Positions 63,684 to 64,000 of a DNA stretch of 64,000 nt are shown here, piece after piece. Every line of letters begins with the position of its first letter. Within the stretch, counting starts at the first letter, position 1. Under the pieces are notes generated by a model. The model worked only from the letters and a program-made list of their open reading frames with translations. It did not search any database and was not told where the DNA came from. The stretch comes from Pseudomonas sp. C2B4 (GTDB lineage Bacteria; Pseudomonadota; Gammaproteobacteria; Pseudomonadales; Pseudomonadaceae), in NCBI RefSeq assembly GCF_013359695.1, contig NZ_JABFMU010000008.1, forward strand, positions 10,860-74,859, given 5' to 3'. Both the position numbers and the translations under genes were made by a program.

Positions 63684-64000
63684 ACCTGTTTTCCCCGCTG
63701 AAGATTTTCAACAAGCTGGACGGTCAACCGCCGATCCAGGACAAACACTGGTACAGCCTTAAGGCCAGCGGCGAAGCCGAGCAGCGGACTATCGAAGTCT
63801 ACGTCTACGGCGAGATCGGCACCTGGGGCATCACCGCCAATCAATTCGTGCGCGATCTCGCGGTGCTGGACGACGGCACCTCTCCGATTGTCGTGGCCTT
63901 CAACAGCATCGGCGGCGACCTGTTCGACGGTCTGGCGATCCACAACGCCTTGTCGCGTTTGGGCGAACGCTGCACCGGCCGCGTCGATGCCTTGGCCGCC
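63680..64000 (+). CDS. ClpP-like head maturation protease, 5' part
   Basis: The first 107 codons of a S14-type prohead protease: IEVYVYGEIGTWGITANQFV, FNSIGGDLFDGLAIHNAL and GRVDALAA just before the expected catalytic Ser, where the window ends. Overlaps the portal stop in ATGA. Probably fused or overlapping with a scaffold (lambda C/Nu3) further right. Confidence 0.9.
   Translation, partial: MNLFSPLKIFNKLDGQPPIQDKHWYSLKASGEAEQRTIEVYVYGEIGTWGITANQFVRDLAVLDDGTSPIVVAFNSIGGDLFDGLAIHNALSRLGERCTGRVDALAA

Larger units (their letters stand above)
44931..64000. mobile_element. Lambdoid-type prophage, left and central part
   Basis: From just after the tRNA terminator to the window end all recognisable genes are phage-like: integrase, early regulators, S24 repressor, Cro- and CII-like proteins, primase-helicase, Q-like protein, holin, small and large terminase, gpW, portal and head protease. 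REPINs, frequent to the left, are absent here. Cargo includes a CBASS system (50975-52706), an unknown membrane-protein pair (45134-46499) and a reverse-strand membrane protein (57924). The left boundary is inferred from the tRNA and is not proven by an attL/attR pair; tail genes and the right end lie outside. Nothing in the visible part looks broken, so it may be inducible. Confidence 0.93.

Noticed and set aside
44931..64000. CRISPR array or IS element in the prophage
   Set aside because: No regularly spaced identical repeats and no transposase frame; the only arrayed words are the short iterons near 57.5 kb.

Overview
The window is chromosomal DNA of a Pseudomonas of the fluorescens lineage. 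The evidence is the gacA-uvrC-pgsA-tRNA-Gly-tRNA-Cys order, the TTG-started gacA, many inverted REP/REPIN pairs of the GTGGGAGCGAGCCTGCTCGCGA type, and a GC-rich gene complement typical of the genus. About 1-44.9 kb is host chromosome. From about 44.93 kb to the right edge lies the left and central part of a lambdoid-type prophage, inserted just downstream of tRNA-Cys; its right end is outside the window.

Host part, left to right: an old-yellow-enzyme gene with an internal in-frame deletion behind a MerR-type promoter; a DHA2 efflux pump with a divergent LysR regulator; a TerC/CBS/CorC membrane protein. Next comes a tightly overlapping five-gene operon, wecB-nfrB-nfrA-DUF4434-diguanylate cyclase, that should make and export a ManNAc-type surface glycan under c-di-GMP control. 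It is followed by a RelE-like toxin-antitoxin pair. A cluster of polar-amino-acid-type ABC transporter, RidA, IclR regulator, DSD1-fold PLP enzyme and PfkB sugar kinase is best explained as D-glucosaminate uptake and conversion to KDPG. Then come a parvulin, a hybrid sensor kinase, a frameshifted pilT/pilU-like gene, a sigma-54-controlled 3-hydroxybutyrate/acetoacetate operon with its activator (hbcR type), yejABEF, a second parvulin, a signal-less P. fragi-type lipase, and DAHP synthase. The DAHP synthase gene sits behind an elaborate leader: an aromatic-rich leader peptide, an intrinsic terminator, then a second aromatic-rich small ORF. A GNAT gene and gacA-uvrC-pgsA follow.

Prophage part: two unrecognised membrane-protein genes lie between the tRNA and the integrase. 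A leftward operon runs from about 50.8 kb to the integrase, with KilAC-like and PrtN-like regulators and several tiny coupled genes. The immunity region has an S24-type repressor and a small Cro-like protein, with TCAAC-N5-GTTGA operators on both sides. Inserted in the immunity region is a two-gene CBASS antiphage system: a Cap15-type membrane beta-barrel effector followed by a CD-NTase. To the right are a structured non-coding stretch, a CII-like protein, a zinc-finger protein, a primase-helicase, an antitermination-Q-like protein, an iteron array (candidate replication origin), a reverse-strand membrane protein, a holin, and the packaging/head genes (terS, terL, gpW, portal, start of a ClpP-like head protease).

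The most notable items are the prophage-borne Cap15 CBASS, the dual leader-peptide control region of DAHP synthase, the nfr glycan operon with its own cyclase, the iteron array beside the primase, and the unknown membrane-protein pair at the prophage end.
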